DNA of 64,000 nt from Typhlomys cinereus (taxonomy: Eukaryota; Chordata; Mammalia; Rodentia; Platacanthomyidae). The notes below the pieces were generated by a model. It ran no database searches. It saw only the letters and a list, made by a program, of their open reading frames with translations, and had not been told where the DNA came from. How positions within the stretch are numbered: position 1 is the first letter of the stretch; each line of letters begins with the position of its first letter. Both the position numbers and the translations under genes were made by a program. This document shows, piece by piece, positions 36,501-49,200 of this stretch. The stretch lies in contig JALPQD010000138.1 of NCBI GenBank assembly GCA_023101885.1, positions 496,001 through 560,000 of the forward strand. The letters are read 5' to 3'.

Positions 36501-39500
36501 ACTTTATACTTCTCATCAAAATACAAATGGAATGGACTCTAACTCCCGAAGGGCCAGCTGGTGGCTTGGACTCTTTGGTGTGTTGAGGTCCTCAGTGAGC
36601 TGTTGTCAGGAAAGCATTACAGAAAGTAGAAGAATTTAAAAGTAACTATCACACATCAGCGCCACAATAAACAGAGCTCACACAGCCACAAGTGGAATGT
36701 TCTCCCTAAGGGGTAGTGTTCATTTATAGCACTAATGGTGAAAGAGCAGCTTTTTAGTGTGGCAAATGGTTTAGACGTGGAAGCCCTAGGTTTCCTTTAT
36801 GAGAAAAACATTAAACAAAATACAAGCTGAATAGTATCCCAGGGGCAATAAAATCTCATGCTCTGAAGAATATACAAATGAAGGCTTTGCCTTGGAATCT
36901 AACAATTTACAAATTGTTTTGGAATGTTCCCAACTTACATAAAAGAATGCAAACACTTAGTTAAAGATTCAGTAGGCCCAGCACCATGGTGCAGGCCCAT
37001 CATCCTGAGGTAGCCTGGGCTACATAATAAGACCTTGCCTCAAAACAAACAGGAGGAGACAGGAGTGGGGCCAAGTTCAAATGTGCAGATACTGCGCATC
37101 CTTTCAGTCAGCTGAGTTCACTTGGCTGCTGCTCTGGCTACTCTTTCCTGCCCACCTCTTGCAGTGGTGGTCTGAGCCCATCAAGGAGTACAGAATATTA
37201 CATTTGGCTTTTGTCTTAGTTTCATATTCCACTGCTATAATGAGTGTGTGAGCCACATAATTTAGGGGAACAAGGAGATTTTTGTTTCAGTTTGTGATTC
37301 AGGTCCGTTCTGGAGGAGAGTTCTCAGGAGGCTCCGAGAGAACTGGCCACGCCACAGTCACAAGAACAAGGAGACAAGATGGCCAACAGCGCTAACCTGC
37401 TCTGTCCATCTTATCCACTTGCCCTGGGAATAGTCACCCCCATTGTGGTCTGGGTCCTCTCCTAGCGACTGTACAATGAATACAGTCTCCTGCAGGCTTG
37501 TCAGAGGCCTGCCTTAGCTAAATAACTCCTCATAGGTGTGCCCACAGGCCCACCTCTCAAGTCTGAGATTGACAGCTGAAACTGTCAGAGCTGTGTAATA
37601 AAAGCATTAATAATTTCGATTTAACCTTAATTAAGACGAGACCTCAACTCTCCTTGAGACACTCCCCTCTTGTGAGGTCCCGTCAGGGTGATCACAGGCT
37701 CTGATAGGGGGGGAGTAGCTTATGAGGGCAGTGGTCCCCAATAGTCCACAATAGTGCAAATGTTACGGAGACTTGTGAGTTGGGTTTAGATGTTTTGTTT
37801 AGTAGTCAGAGTAAGTTCACAAGTGTGTACATGTGTCTGGTGTGAGTAACAGTTTCTGAAATATAAATTTAGATTCATTCTAATGTGAATGCTGGGAGAG
37901 ATGAGTTTCAAAGGTCTTTCTATTTTCCTGGAATCGTTGCATTTTCATCGAGATTAAGAGTGCTTGCAAGAGCTGCGCAGGAAATGGGATTGCTGACCTC
38001 TTCTTTTTGATGTGTGCGTGCCCGTGCATGTGATATGTGCGCATGTGTGGGATCTTCCTCTGTCACTTTTCGCCTTACTCTTTTGAGGCAGGACCTCGTC
38101 TCTGAGCCTGGACATGATGTTTTTGGTCAAGACTGAAGCTGTGAGCTGCAGTGATCCTCTGCCTCAGTCTGTCCCGGAGTTATGGGTGTGTGCCGCACCA
38201 TGCCTGATGCACCATGTGGATGAGGATTTAGGGAGCCATGACTCCGGTCTATGGTTCTGCCCTACACTCCTAACCACTGAGCCGTCTCTCCAGTCCTGGA
38301 TCGCTTCTTTCTAAGGCAGCGTGTGCTCAGGACAGCTCTGTCCTTAGATCACACCCTGTCTCCAAAGATCTCCTAGTCACTCTGTAGGGCCACAGCTTTA
38401 TCCCTGGGGAAGCAATGAGTGTCCTTGTCCCGTGCCTGTGCTTGCATTTGCATTGTTCTGAAACCAGCATCTCCTGTTTCTATGTTGGAATCCTAGATTA
38501 CTCGTGATTCCAAGATAATGCTACCAGACTTACCCAGTCCAGATGGGGAGGACAAGCTGCAAGTACAGAAAGTGTGCAAGACGGAGTACAATGAAGCTGT
38601 GAATTTACAGCCTGAGAACACACTGGATCCACATTCCTTTTCTTTACCCACGTGCCGCATCAGCGAATCTGTGAAGAAATTAATGGAACTTGCCTATCAG
38701 ACGTTACTGGAGGCAACAACTAGTAGTGATCAGTGGTAAGAGCTTGGAGTTGCCTGGAATTCTTTGGTTCTTTTTATCCTATTAATATTTTTTCATGTGT
38801 GTGGGGTTTGTGTATATGTGTGTATGAATGTGGGTGGGTCCGTGTGTGTGCTTGTGAAAGTTCAAGGGTAATACTGGGAATCACCTTCTATTATTCTTCC
38901 ACCTTGTTGTTTTGAGACTGGGTCTTTATTTAAACCCAGAGCATGCTTTTAGGGCTAGTCTGGCTAGCCAGTTTGTTCTGGGAATTCCCAGAGTCTTAGC
39001 TAAAGTTCCTGTTGGACACCATACCCACGCAGCATTTTTATCTGAATGTCCTTTAGCTTGTGTGGCAAGCACTTTAACCACTGAGCAATCTCTCTAGCCT
39101 CCCTATTAAGTTTTTTTAGAAAGACAGTGCAACATACATAGATGTGTGTGCACGTGTGTATGTGTGTGTGTGTGTGTGTGTGTGTTTTGCTCTCCTTTAT
39201 TTATAGTAACATAAATACTAGAGCAAGGTGTAAAAAACATACATACAGGTGTATTGGCCTGTGCCTATAAGCCCAGCACTTGGAAGGCTGAGGCAGGAGA
39301 ATTGTGACCCCCCCGGTAAGGTCCGGGTCAGCCTTGATAACAGAGTGAGACCCTGTGTCAGAAAACAGATAGGTAAACAGCTCGTGAAAAGCAGAGCGGT
39401 CCAAGAGGGCAGATGCACATGTGTGGATAAACAGCTTTATTTGATGTTAAGCTTGTTCATCACTTCTTAGTGAGCCACTTTTACTTTTGTTCAGCTCTCC

Positions 39501-40232
39501 GTCTGACAAAGGTTGGATGATATTCCATAAGCAAGCACAGGCTGAGGCCCCAGAGCACTGCCTCACAGTGATTGATGTCAAATGTTTGTTATTATCGTGG
39601 CGTAGTAAGTTACACCATGTGCTCCAGCTCGCTATGGCTCTGTAAAGCAGCAAGTACGTGTTAAACAACCAGATGTGCAGGGAAGAATGGGATGAACATT
39701 CACTGTTCAAGGTGCACCGCCCCCTTCTCTGCTCTTAAAGAAGCAGCTCCTGGAGAACATGTCCGACCGCAGCTAAAGTCGACTATAGAGTATCTTTTCA
39801 AAGCTTGTTTCGTTGCTTGTGTTCAACAGTTTTTCATTCATCTTCATAGGAGAAAAGTTTCATTTGTGTCTGACTGAGTCATGGTGTACATTCAGACACA
39901 TGCACACACAATTTTTTAAAAGTTTCTTTTTTTATTTCTTTATATGTGTGTCCTTGTTGTTTCTGGGTCTGTGTTTGTGTGTATCAGGGCAGGGCACCAT
40001 GTGTGCCAGTGGAGGCCCAACGGTGACTTCAGGAGTCACCCTGGATTGTGCTACTTCTCTTTGCATTGCTCTGGAATTTTCAGAAGTACAGGCTACCACC
40101 ATTTCTACCTGACATTTTTATGTGGGATCCGGATTTGAACTCAGAATTCTGCTTGCAAGGCAGAGGCTTAACCCCTGAGCCATCTCTCCAGCCCCCTATG
40201 TATATTTTTAACATTTTAATTTTATTTGCTTA

Positions 40233-40267
<35 letters not shown>

Positions 40268-43200
40268 GAGAGAGAGAGAGAGAGAGGAGAGAGAGATACA
40301 CATACAACCATGTGGGCTTCTGGAAATTGAACTCAGGTCACCAGGCTTGTAGGCAGTCACTTTACCCATTGAACTTTCGTATTGGTCCAGACCTGTAGTT
40401 TTTATCTCCATACTTATGTTGCCCAAGGCAGAACATATTTACCAAGCCATTTCATATATTTAGTTAATCCATCCAGTATTGGTTATGAGTAGGAAGAAAA
40501 ACATACTTCTTTACAAAGAAAAACACATACTTCTCTGCAAGCTAAATATAGGAGTTACTATTTCTTCCTGTGTTATCCTCCTGAAATATATTAGATCAGA
40601 AGTTAGCGATGCAGGACAAGACTTAAAAACAATCTGAGAAAACAGACTTCAGACACTGTTTTCACCTATTGATACTTACATACATTCCACTTGAAACGAC
40701 TGTTTTTTAATGGGACAAAGGAAGACACAGCTCTATTACAGCCCCCACATAGTCAACAAAAGTAAAGTGAATGAATTCAATTAGCTATGGTAATAAGCAA
40801 TATTTGGAAGTATAGCAATCTTGGCTTATCTTTATAAAGATTTGCGGGATTTCTCTGAGGTAATTAAAGTTCAAAAGTTCAGATATTCTATGTGTAGGTA
40901 AGTGACACAAACCTTATAATTGTCTTTTTTGTTTTACTTTGATTGAGGCTTTGTTTCCTTTGTTTAACTCTGTGGCCCAGGCTGTCCTTGAACCTGTGGC
41001 AATCCTCCTGCCTCAGCATCCGAATGCTGGATTGCACACATTTGCTCTTTTTAGAATTCATTTAGTTAAGGAATTGTCTTCTTTTCCTCATATTGTGGGG
41101 GATTGAACCCAAAGCATTATGCAAGTGCTCTTCCACTGTGACATCCCCGGCTCTTTTGGACTCATCTTAATAATAATCTTCAGATGCTTTATGACCAGCT
41201 CGAAAGGGCAAAGTCTTGAGGGTAGATTCTGTCTGAGAAAACGTTGATTCATCTCCTTGCATTTGGAAAGAAGGCAAAGGTGCTGAAAGTCGGCCGGCTC
41301 TGGCAAGAACCGAGTGAGTGCTTTTATTGACACCTTGCCCTTTGCAGGATGCCGCAGCCGGCAGTGACATTTGCTTGAGGTTTAGCACCAGTTGTTACTG
41401 AATCCACGCTTGGTACTGGCAGAGCACAAGTTGAGAAATGGAAAAGAGGCTTCGGGCCGAATGCTGTTCTGAAAATGACTAATGTAGTCAGGTTTTTTAG
41501 CACTGAAGTTCCATTTAGTTAGTAAACCCTGTTTGAGAATCTGTTCACAGTGCTGAACCTAGGCAAGTGTTCTCTGCAGCTGTAGTTTAGATGGATGGCT
41601 TCAGGAAAGGTGCACCCATTTTTTTTTTTCTCAGTTTCTGTAAATACTCATGTATTTCTCTCAAATACTTGTTTTCCTTTCAGTGCTGTTCAACTCTTCT
41701 ACTCAGTGAGGAATATCTTCCATTTGTTCCATGACGTTGTGCCAACATATCACAAGTAAGTATCTTACTAATGTGTAACAATTGTATGTATGAAATGTTT
41801 TGTTGGGTTAAGTGAGAACCAGTAATTTTATTTTTCCCAAAGGTATTTTGTTTACTAAAATGCACAAGAAAAACGCAACAACTTGTTTGACACATTTTAA
41901 AGGATGTAGACATATACTACAGTATATGTAACAGTATAGCTGTTTTGCAGGATAGAGCATGATGCAATTTTAGTTTCTTTTTTTAAAACTTTATTTTGTG
42001 CACGCGCGTGCGCGCGCATGTGTGTGTGTGTGTGTGTGTGGTATCAGAGGGCATTGTGTGTCCCTGTGGAGGGCCAAGGGTGACTTTGAGAATGATCCTG
42101 TATTGCTTCTACCTCCTTTTTGCTTTGCTCTGGGATTTCCCAAGCTCTGTCCACCAGGGCCAGAAGTGCAGACCGCTGCCATTTCTGCTTGGCATTTTTA
42201 CGTGGGACCTGGGATCCAGGATCTGAACTCAGGACCTTCTGCTTGTGAGGCAGAGTCTTAACCCCTGAACCATCTGTCCAGCTGCGTGATGCAATTTGAA
42301 AAGCTCACAGGCACTGTCCGAGCACTCTTCCTTTTCTTGATGACAAACATGAAAAACGTCACCAGCGCATAGCGCCATCTTTCCCACGAGGGAAACCTTG
42401 TGGGTCACGGGGGAGCACTTAAGGCTCATGAATCTGCATTCTTTCTTGTGTATGTATGTGCATGCATGTGAATGTGTGTGAGGAGGCCAGAGAGCAATTC
42501 TCATTCCTCAAGGGCTGGTCACCCTTTTTTCCCTTCCCTTCCCTTTCCACTCCCTTCTCTTTCCTTCCTCTCTCCTCTCTTGTCTCCTGCCTCCTTTCTC
42601 CTCCCATTCCTTCTTTCTTTTCCCCTTTTTTTGAGCTAGGATCTTCCACTGGCTATTGAGCCCCAGGGATCCTCCTGTCTCTGCTCCACAGTGCTGGGAT
42701 TAACATGCATGCCCCCATAATGGACTTCTTTCAGTGCAGGTTTTGGGGATGGAGCAGGTCGTTCTGCTTGCACACCAAGCAGTTTACCACCCCGAGCCAT
42801 CCCCCTCCCACCAAGTGATTCTGAGGTGTATCCTGGAATGTGGCTTAGGCGACTTTTCAACTAGCAAGAAGGTGCTAGTGGAAGTTCAGCAGGAATGTAA
42901 GACACGGTTCTTCCCAGATGGGTAGAGGAAACTCATCCTAATGGAAGAATGAAAGCTGTGACTTTAGGTCCTGGAGGAAAATTAAAACTATCTGTGAAGA
43001 TTTTAAAAAGTGTCAGGGTCCTGGTTTTGTTTGTGTGGGCGGAATCTAAATATCTGTATATTTTAAAAGTTCTCATGTGACTTTGATCTGCAGTCTGTCT
43101 TGACTACTACTGCATTAGAAACTTCAAATGTTTCATTACATCAACCCCTGAACCATCAACCTCCTTTGGAAAAGGAGGGTTGGAGAGATGGCTCAGGGTT

Positions 43201-46200
43201 ACTCCTCTGCCTTGAAAGCAGAAGGTCCTGAGTTTGTATCCTGGATCCCCTGTAAAAGTGCCAGGAGGAAATGGTGGCAGCCTGCACTTCCAATCCTGGA
43301 AGGTGGAAAACTCCAGAGCAAAACAAAGAAGAGGTAGAGCAATCTGGGGTGATTCTTAAAGTTACCCCTGGGCCTCTACAGGAGCACACGGCATCCTCTG
43401 ATTCAGACAGACACACATATAGAGACATATACACATAGAGACACGTGATAAATAAACAAATCTTTAAAAAAATCAGGACAATCCATGCCATTGGTAATGT
43501 GGAACTCAAGAAAAAGTAGTATCATTTAAAAAAGAAAAGAATCTGGAAAAGGGAAAGCAGCCTGTATTTCACAGACTTGTCTATCCTGTCCCGGGGGCAG
43601 CACCCACATTCTTCCAGGTTTGCAGCACCTGTGGGTGTTGCAGGTCTCCTTGTCCCTTGACTCTTCATTTTCTGCTTGTCTCTGGGTTGGTTTTATTAGC
43701 TGAGTTCCACCATCAGCTGGAACCACTGGAGTGAGGATGAGAATGAGAGGGGAACGAGGGAGAGTTTTGCATTTCGCTGAGTGCAGCGAAGTAGTCACTC
43801 GTTAAGCCTGGGGAAGAGCATTGGAGAGGAGCAACGGCCCTTCGTCAGCCGTGACCTTGGTAATGGTGGCTTTTCTTTCTTCCTCTTGGCCTAGGGAGAA
43901 CCTTCAGAAGCTTCCACAGCTGGCTGCCATTCACCACAACAACTGCATGTATATTGCCCACCACTTGCTGACACTGGGCCACCAGTTCAGGTTGCGTCTT
44001 GCCCCCATCCTTTGTGACGGCACCACTACTTTTGTGGATCTCGTACCCGGCTTCAGGAGACTCGGTAACTGAGGCTTTAAACTCAGCAAAGCATGTGGCT
44101 GCAGCTTAACAGCCTCGTATCTTTGTAGTGTATGAGTGAGGTCATGAGAGACTAGGTGATGAAAAGTGGGAGGGCTTCTAATTTGCGAACGTTTCTAGTT
44201 ATTTAACTTTGTAAGATGGATGCCCTTTATAAAATGGAAGCATTACTTTTCAGGATATGATTTCAGGGTGCATTAAAATTCCCGATTTCCTGGTTGATGT
44301 CATTGGATGCACCAATTCAGAGTTATATCAGGAGAATATCACTGAATAAGGTCTGTATTGTGACAGCTGTTAGCACTGCTGGAAGAGTCCTCTCATGCCT
44401 TACTTGTTCCTCTGGTAACCCCAAGACAGTTCCCTCTTGTGGCTTCCTTAGTTTTACTTGGGATTGTTATAAGTCAAGAGAAGTGATAGGTGGGACAGAT
44501 GAATATGTTTACTATAAAGACACAACACTGATTGCTGTAGAGGACTCGTGTGTTCACTTCACTTTTCAGCATGGAACTGCACCACAGTGGTGTGTAGATA
44601 TGCCAGAACGATGCATAGCTGCTTTTTCTGCAGAAGTAGTTTTTGCTTAGCTGACTCAGCGGCTAGGGAAATAATCGAGAAAGCTCTCTGTACACCCTGT
44701 GAGTAGGATTGGAGAGGCAGGCGAGTGCATTTGAGGTGATTGCTCTGGTACACTTGGAGCAGTTTCGTAATGATTTCCAGTGATCATCGGCCCACAGGCA
44801 GAAGAATGATTTTTTTGTTCCTGCTTATGTCTCTCTTCTGCCCCAGCTGTGCGGGGTGCACCTGGCCAGTCTTTGCAATTCTTCATATTCCATTACAGGG
44901 ACAGAGTGCTTCTTGGCCCAGATGCGAGCACAAAAAGGCGAACTTCTGGAGAGATTGTCAAGTGCCAGGAGCTTTTCCAACATGGACGATGAAGAGAATT
45001 ACTCAGCAGCGAGTAAAGCAGTCCGGCAGGTGGGAGCTGCTGAAACTACTCCTTAGCCTCCCGCTGTTGCCCCGCCGCACACACCTTACACCACAAGCCA
45101 GCTAGCTAGCAAGTACCCCATGGAAAAGCCACATACCTTTTCCAGTCATGTTTTAGAATTCTCCCCTGCTTAACCAAGACAATTGGAAGTTATATTTCTT
45201 TGGCTCAATAATGTTAACTCATGAATTGTGTGTGGGAATTTTAGAATTCAGATTTTCATCTGTACTTGTGTTTCTTAAGTGACTTACTATTTTATTTTCC
45301 CACTGGTGTATACTCATTGTAATGGTACTGGTTACAGAAGAGCGATTTCACACAAAGTATGATGAACATTAGTACATTTCCTCTGTACCCCTGCTCTCTC
45401 TTCTCTCACTCCTTCCCTCTCCTTTAGTCTCCTTCGTTCCCAAGACAGTTTGCATCTACTTTCATCTCTATGTATGTTCGTCTATGTATCTATAAAAATT
45501 GAGGAACCACAAGTGAGAGGAGACATGCGATTTTATTTTCCCAAGACTGACTGAACTCGCTTAATTATCTCCAGTTGCATCCATTTTCCTGAGAGGGACA
45601 ACTTTGTTTTTCTAAGGCTGAAAAAATTCATTCTGCATCTATACTACATTTTCTTTATCCTTTGCTGTGTTGAATTACCTTGTGACGGCAGCTTCCCCAT
45701 CCTCAGGCTGAATCTTTTTCTTCTGTCATGAACATCACTGAGGTCAAACATTCAAGAAGTAGATGATCTCCATCACTCTCTTTTATGCACTCTCTTTTAT
45801 GCATCCTCTCTTTCCCCATAGACATAAAATGGTGCTGTAGGTCTGGAGTGTGTGTGGCAACAGTGTCTTCCGTGTAAATAGCTGCCGCTTCCGACAGGTG
45901 CTGCACCAGCTGAAGAGACTTGGAGTCGTGTGGCAGGATGTCCTGCCCGTGAGCATATATTGCAAGGCGATGGGGACCCTGCTGAACACTGCCATTGCTG
46001 AGATCATTAGCAGAATCACTGCCCTGGAGGTGAGGACCAGACCACAGATGCAGTTCTCTTCCCAGATTCAGACTTTCTTAAGCAAGTGAAATTGAAGTCT
46101 CATTTTTAGTCAGTGTATTTGATAGAAGCTCATGTCTCATGTCTTTCCCATGCTGATGTGTCTTGTCTGTTTTGTCTGAATTCTGTTTTGCGGGAGACCT

Positions 46201-49200
46201 GTTGATCTCTGTCCTGCCTAGATAAGAGAGTACAATTGTATTGCTTCTCAGCCTAGTATCTGTAAATTAAGAATGAAAAAGTGGAAACTAGACAGTGGTC
46301 CTCCAAATACCTTGTTTAGTGTGAAGATACTTGACTTGCAAGGGCACTAAATCATTTAGTAGAGTGAACATAGTCTGTCAGGTGCTGCTCTGTAGTCCTG
46401 CAAGGACAACCGCCTGGGTTTGGCTGATACCTCAGAAGCACTGACTGACAGGTTCTTATTTGTCATCACATTCCCTGCTTTGGATCAAGCCATATGCCCC
46501 ATTCTACTGGAGATAGGGGCTCCTTTTTGTGGCATGCTGATTTACTGCCAATCAGTTGAAATCTTTTGTGTCACTCTAGCTCCTGAAAGCATTTTCATAG
46601 AGCAGGTGGAATCCAGTGGAAAAACGTACCCCTAGACCTGACTCACCTGGACACTTGCACCAAATATCTGTCTGTTCCCTTGCCTGCTGCAAAGCTGGCT
46701 CACCTGTATTACTGTGCTTCTTTTATGCAAAACTAGGACATCTCCACCGAAGATGGCGATCGATTGTATTCTCTGTGCAAAATAGTGATGGATGAAGGAC
46801 CCCAAGTGTTTGCACCTCTGTCTGAAGAAAATAAGAACAAGAAATATCAAGAAGAGGTTCCAGTCTATGTGCTGAAATGGATGCCTTTCAAAGAATTGAT
46901 GGTGATGCTCCAAGCTAGTTTACAGGAGATTGGCGATCGGTACGTGTGCCCATTCTTCTTACCTGTGTGGTCACAAGAGAGGAGTAGTGGCATTGGGAGC
47001 AGCACCTTTCTCTCTTTGCATGAATGCATATGTGTGATGCACGGCATTGAGGTCAGCCTCCTTCATGCTAAGCACATCTTCTCCCATTGAGGTATACTGC
47101 TCGCCCCTCTGTTTCTTAATATTACTCAGGGAAGAAATTCATATTCTGTATCAGTAGTTGGGAATTTTCTGTGGTTGCTCACAGCGTAGGTGTTACCACT
47201 TTCATGTATTTTAGAACAAAGTTTTTTTTTTAATTTTATTTTTCTACTTTTACAAGCATATTGAGTACTTATTCCTGCTTCCTTTCATCGTCCCTCCCAT
47301 CCCTTCATCAATCTTTCCTACTTACACCCTCCTACCTGTATGCTTCTATGGACCCTAGAATTCCCACTGTCTTGTGGGGTTCAGGCCTCTGTGGAATACC
47401 AAGTTGCCTCTTTCTGAGCTGCCCTCCACAGATAGGGGCATTTCTCTTCACTCATCTAGCTTAGTTCCCAAGGTTTCCACTGTATGTTCCTATCTTTCTC
47501 GTGTTCCTAGGTAGTCTATGGGGGCATGTTGATATGTCTGTCATTATGCAGGTCTGGTAAGGACAAGTCCCACTGCAGTGAGTTCCTAGATGCAGCAGTC
47601 CTGCCTTGAATGAAATGTCTTGTCTACTGGTGAACCTTCCCATCTTTAGGTTCTTGTAATCTTACTAGCCCCTCTTCTGTGAGGTTCCCAAACCCTGAAA
47701 TTGGTAGAGATTAATAAGTTGGTCTGATTCTGGGTGAGTGTTGCTGAGTCGCTGGTACTCTGCATTATGGCTGGCCATTGCTGTCCACTTCACTGCTCTT
47801 CTACTGCCCTAGGCTACATCCTTTCATGGTGTTGAGATCCTCTACCTCTGTTATAGAAGAAGACTTCTAGGTTGAGTCCTGAATGCTTTTCAAATCTATG
47901 AGTATAATAACAGCTATTTACAAAGCAGTTTGGTGTACTGTTTTCCTTCCTATAGGTTCATAGGCTGTTTTTCCCTATTGATCTATTTCCTTCTCTTTTT
48001 TAGGTTCTTGTTCTAGTTAACAGTAACAGGAATGTGTTCCATTCTGACAAGTAGGTCTTGAGTTCAGAAACAGAAAGCTGTTGATTGTCTCCTTGATACT
48101 TATGCCACTATTACTCTGAAGGTCACCTGTTGCCATGATGATTTTTATTGCAACTTACAGATCTCATATGTTGATGGGGCCTGTGATTATTTCTTTCCCC
48201 CAGCAGCTTCTTAGTACTGTATAAGCTGTCCAGCAATGAGGAAGTCCTTAGACCAATTCTAGTTGATATATGTTGCCCATGTTGTGACCATATGTGTTGC
48301 ATCTTCAGTAGTAAGGTCTTACTGACAGTTTCCTGGAGAGCAACCAAGAACAATGGTAAAAACCTAGAATAAGGATTTCTTATACATTGCTTTGATTGCG
48401 CATGGTGTGTACCATGTGTCTGGTATTTATAATAAATACAACCTTCTTCTACCTGGATAGAAGTTGTCTCTTGTTGACAGTGGAAGATTGGCGCATTTTA
48501 AGAATGACTTGTTTTTCCCAGCATCACAATTAAAACAAGAAAAGGAAAATGACTTTATTTGTCTTAGTGCTTAATGTCAAACCCTTTTGTCCAGCAACGT
48601 TTATACAGGGAATATAGTAGTTCCAAAGGTTTAAACATTACACACCTAAAAAAGGGGTTATTTATTTATTTTGTATTTTCGACACAGACTTTTGGTATGT
48701 AGACCAGACTGGCCTTGAACTTGTAGAGACCTCCCTGCTTTAGCCTCTCAAGTGCTGGAACAACATACAAGATCTACTGTGCCCAGCTCAACCTTTTCTG
48801 CTTAGGAAGATTCTTTTTGTTTTTCCCCTAAAGGGTTCAGTAAATGTATTGTCAGTAACTAATGGAGAACATTTCCCTCCCCAGAAACTTCTTCTAGTCA
48901 TGTATAATACAAACATTTTTTTAAACTTGTAAAATATAACAAAATATAATAGATATAAAATATTTAGTTCAAAGAAAAAAAATAAATGTTAATATACTTA
49001 TTCCTTATATAAAGCATAATTAGCTCCTTTAAAAGACTCTGAGTATTCTCCACATCTCTTCATCAGAGGTACATGTTCTTGAATTTTCTTCCCTTACAGT
49101 TTTACATTTACTAATATTCTTAGATAATACAAAAGATAATATTCATCTGCTTTTGAACTTTTTATAAATAGAATCCTTTATAACTTTCTTCTTTTGTTCA

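Noticed and set aside
44294..44650. A 118-codon frame in Zw10 intron 12 as a nested gene
   Set aside because: No recognisable product, no splice or promoter support, and length is within chance for such sequence.
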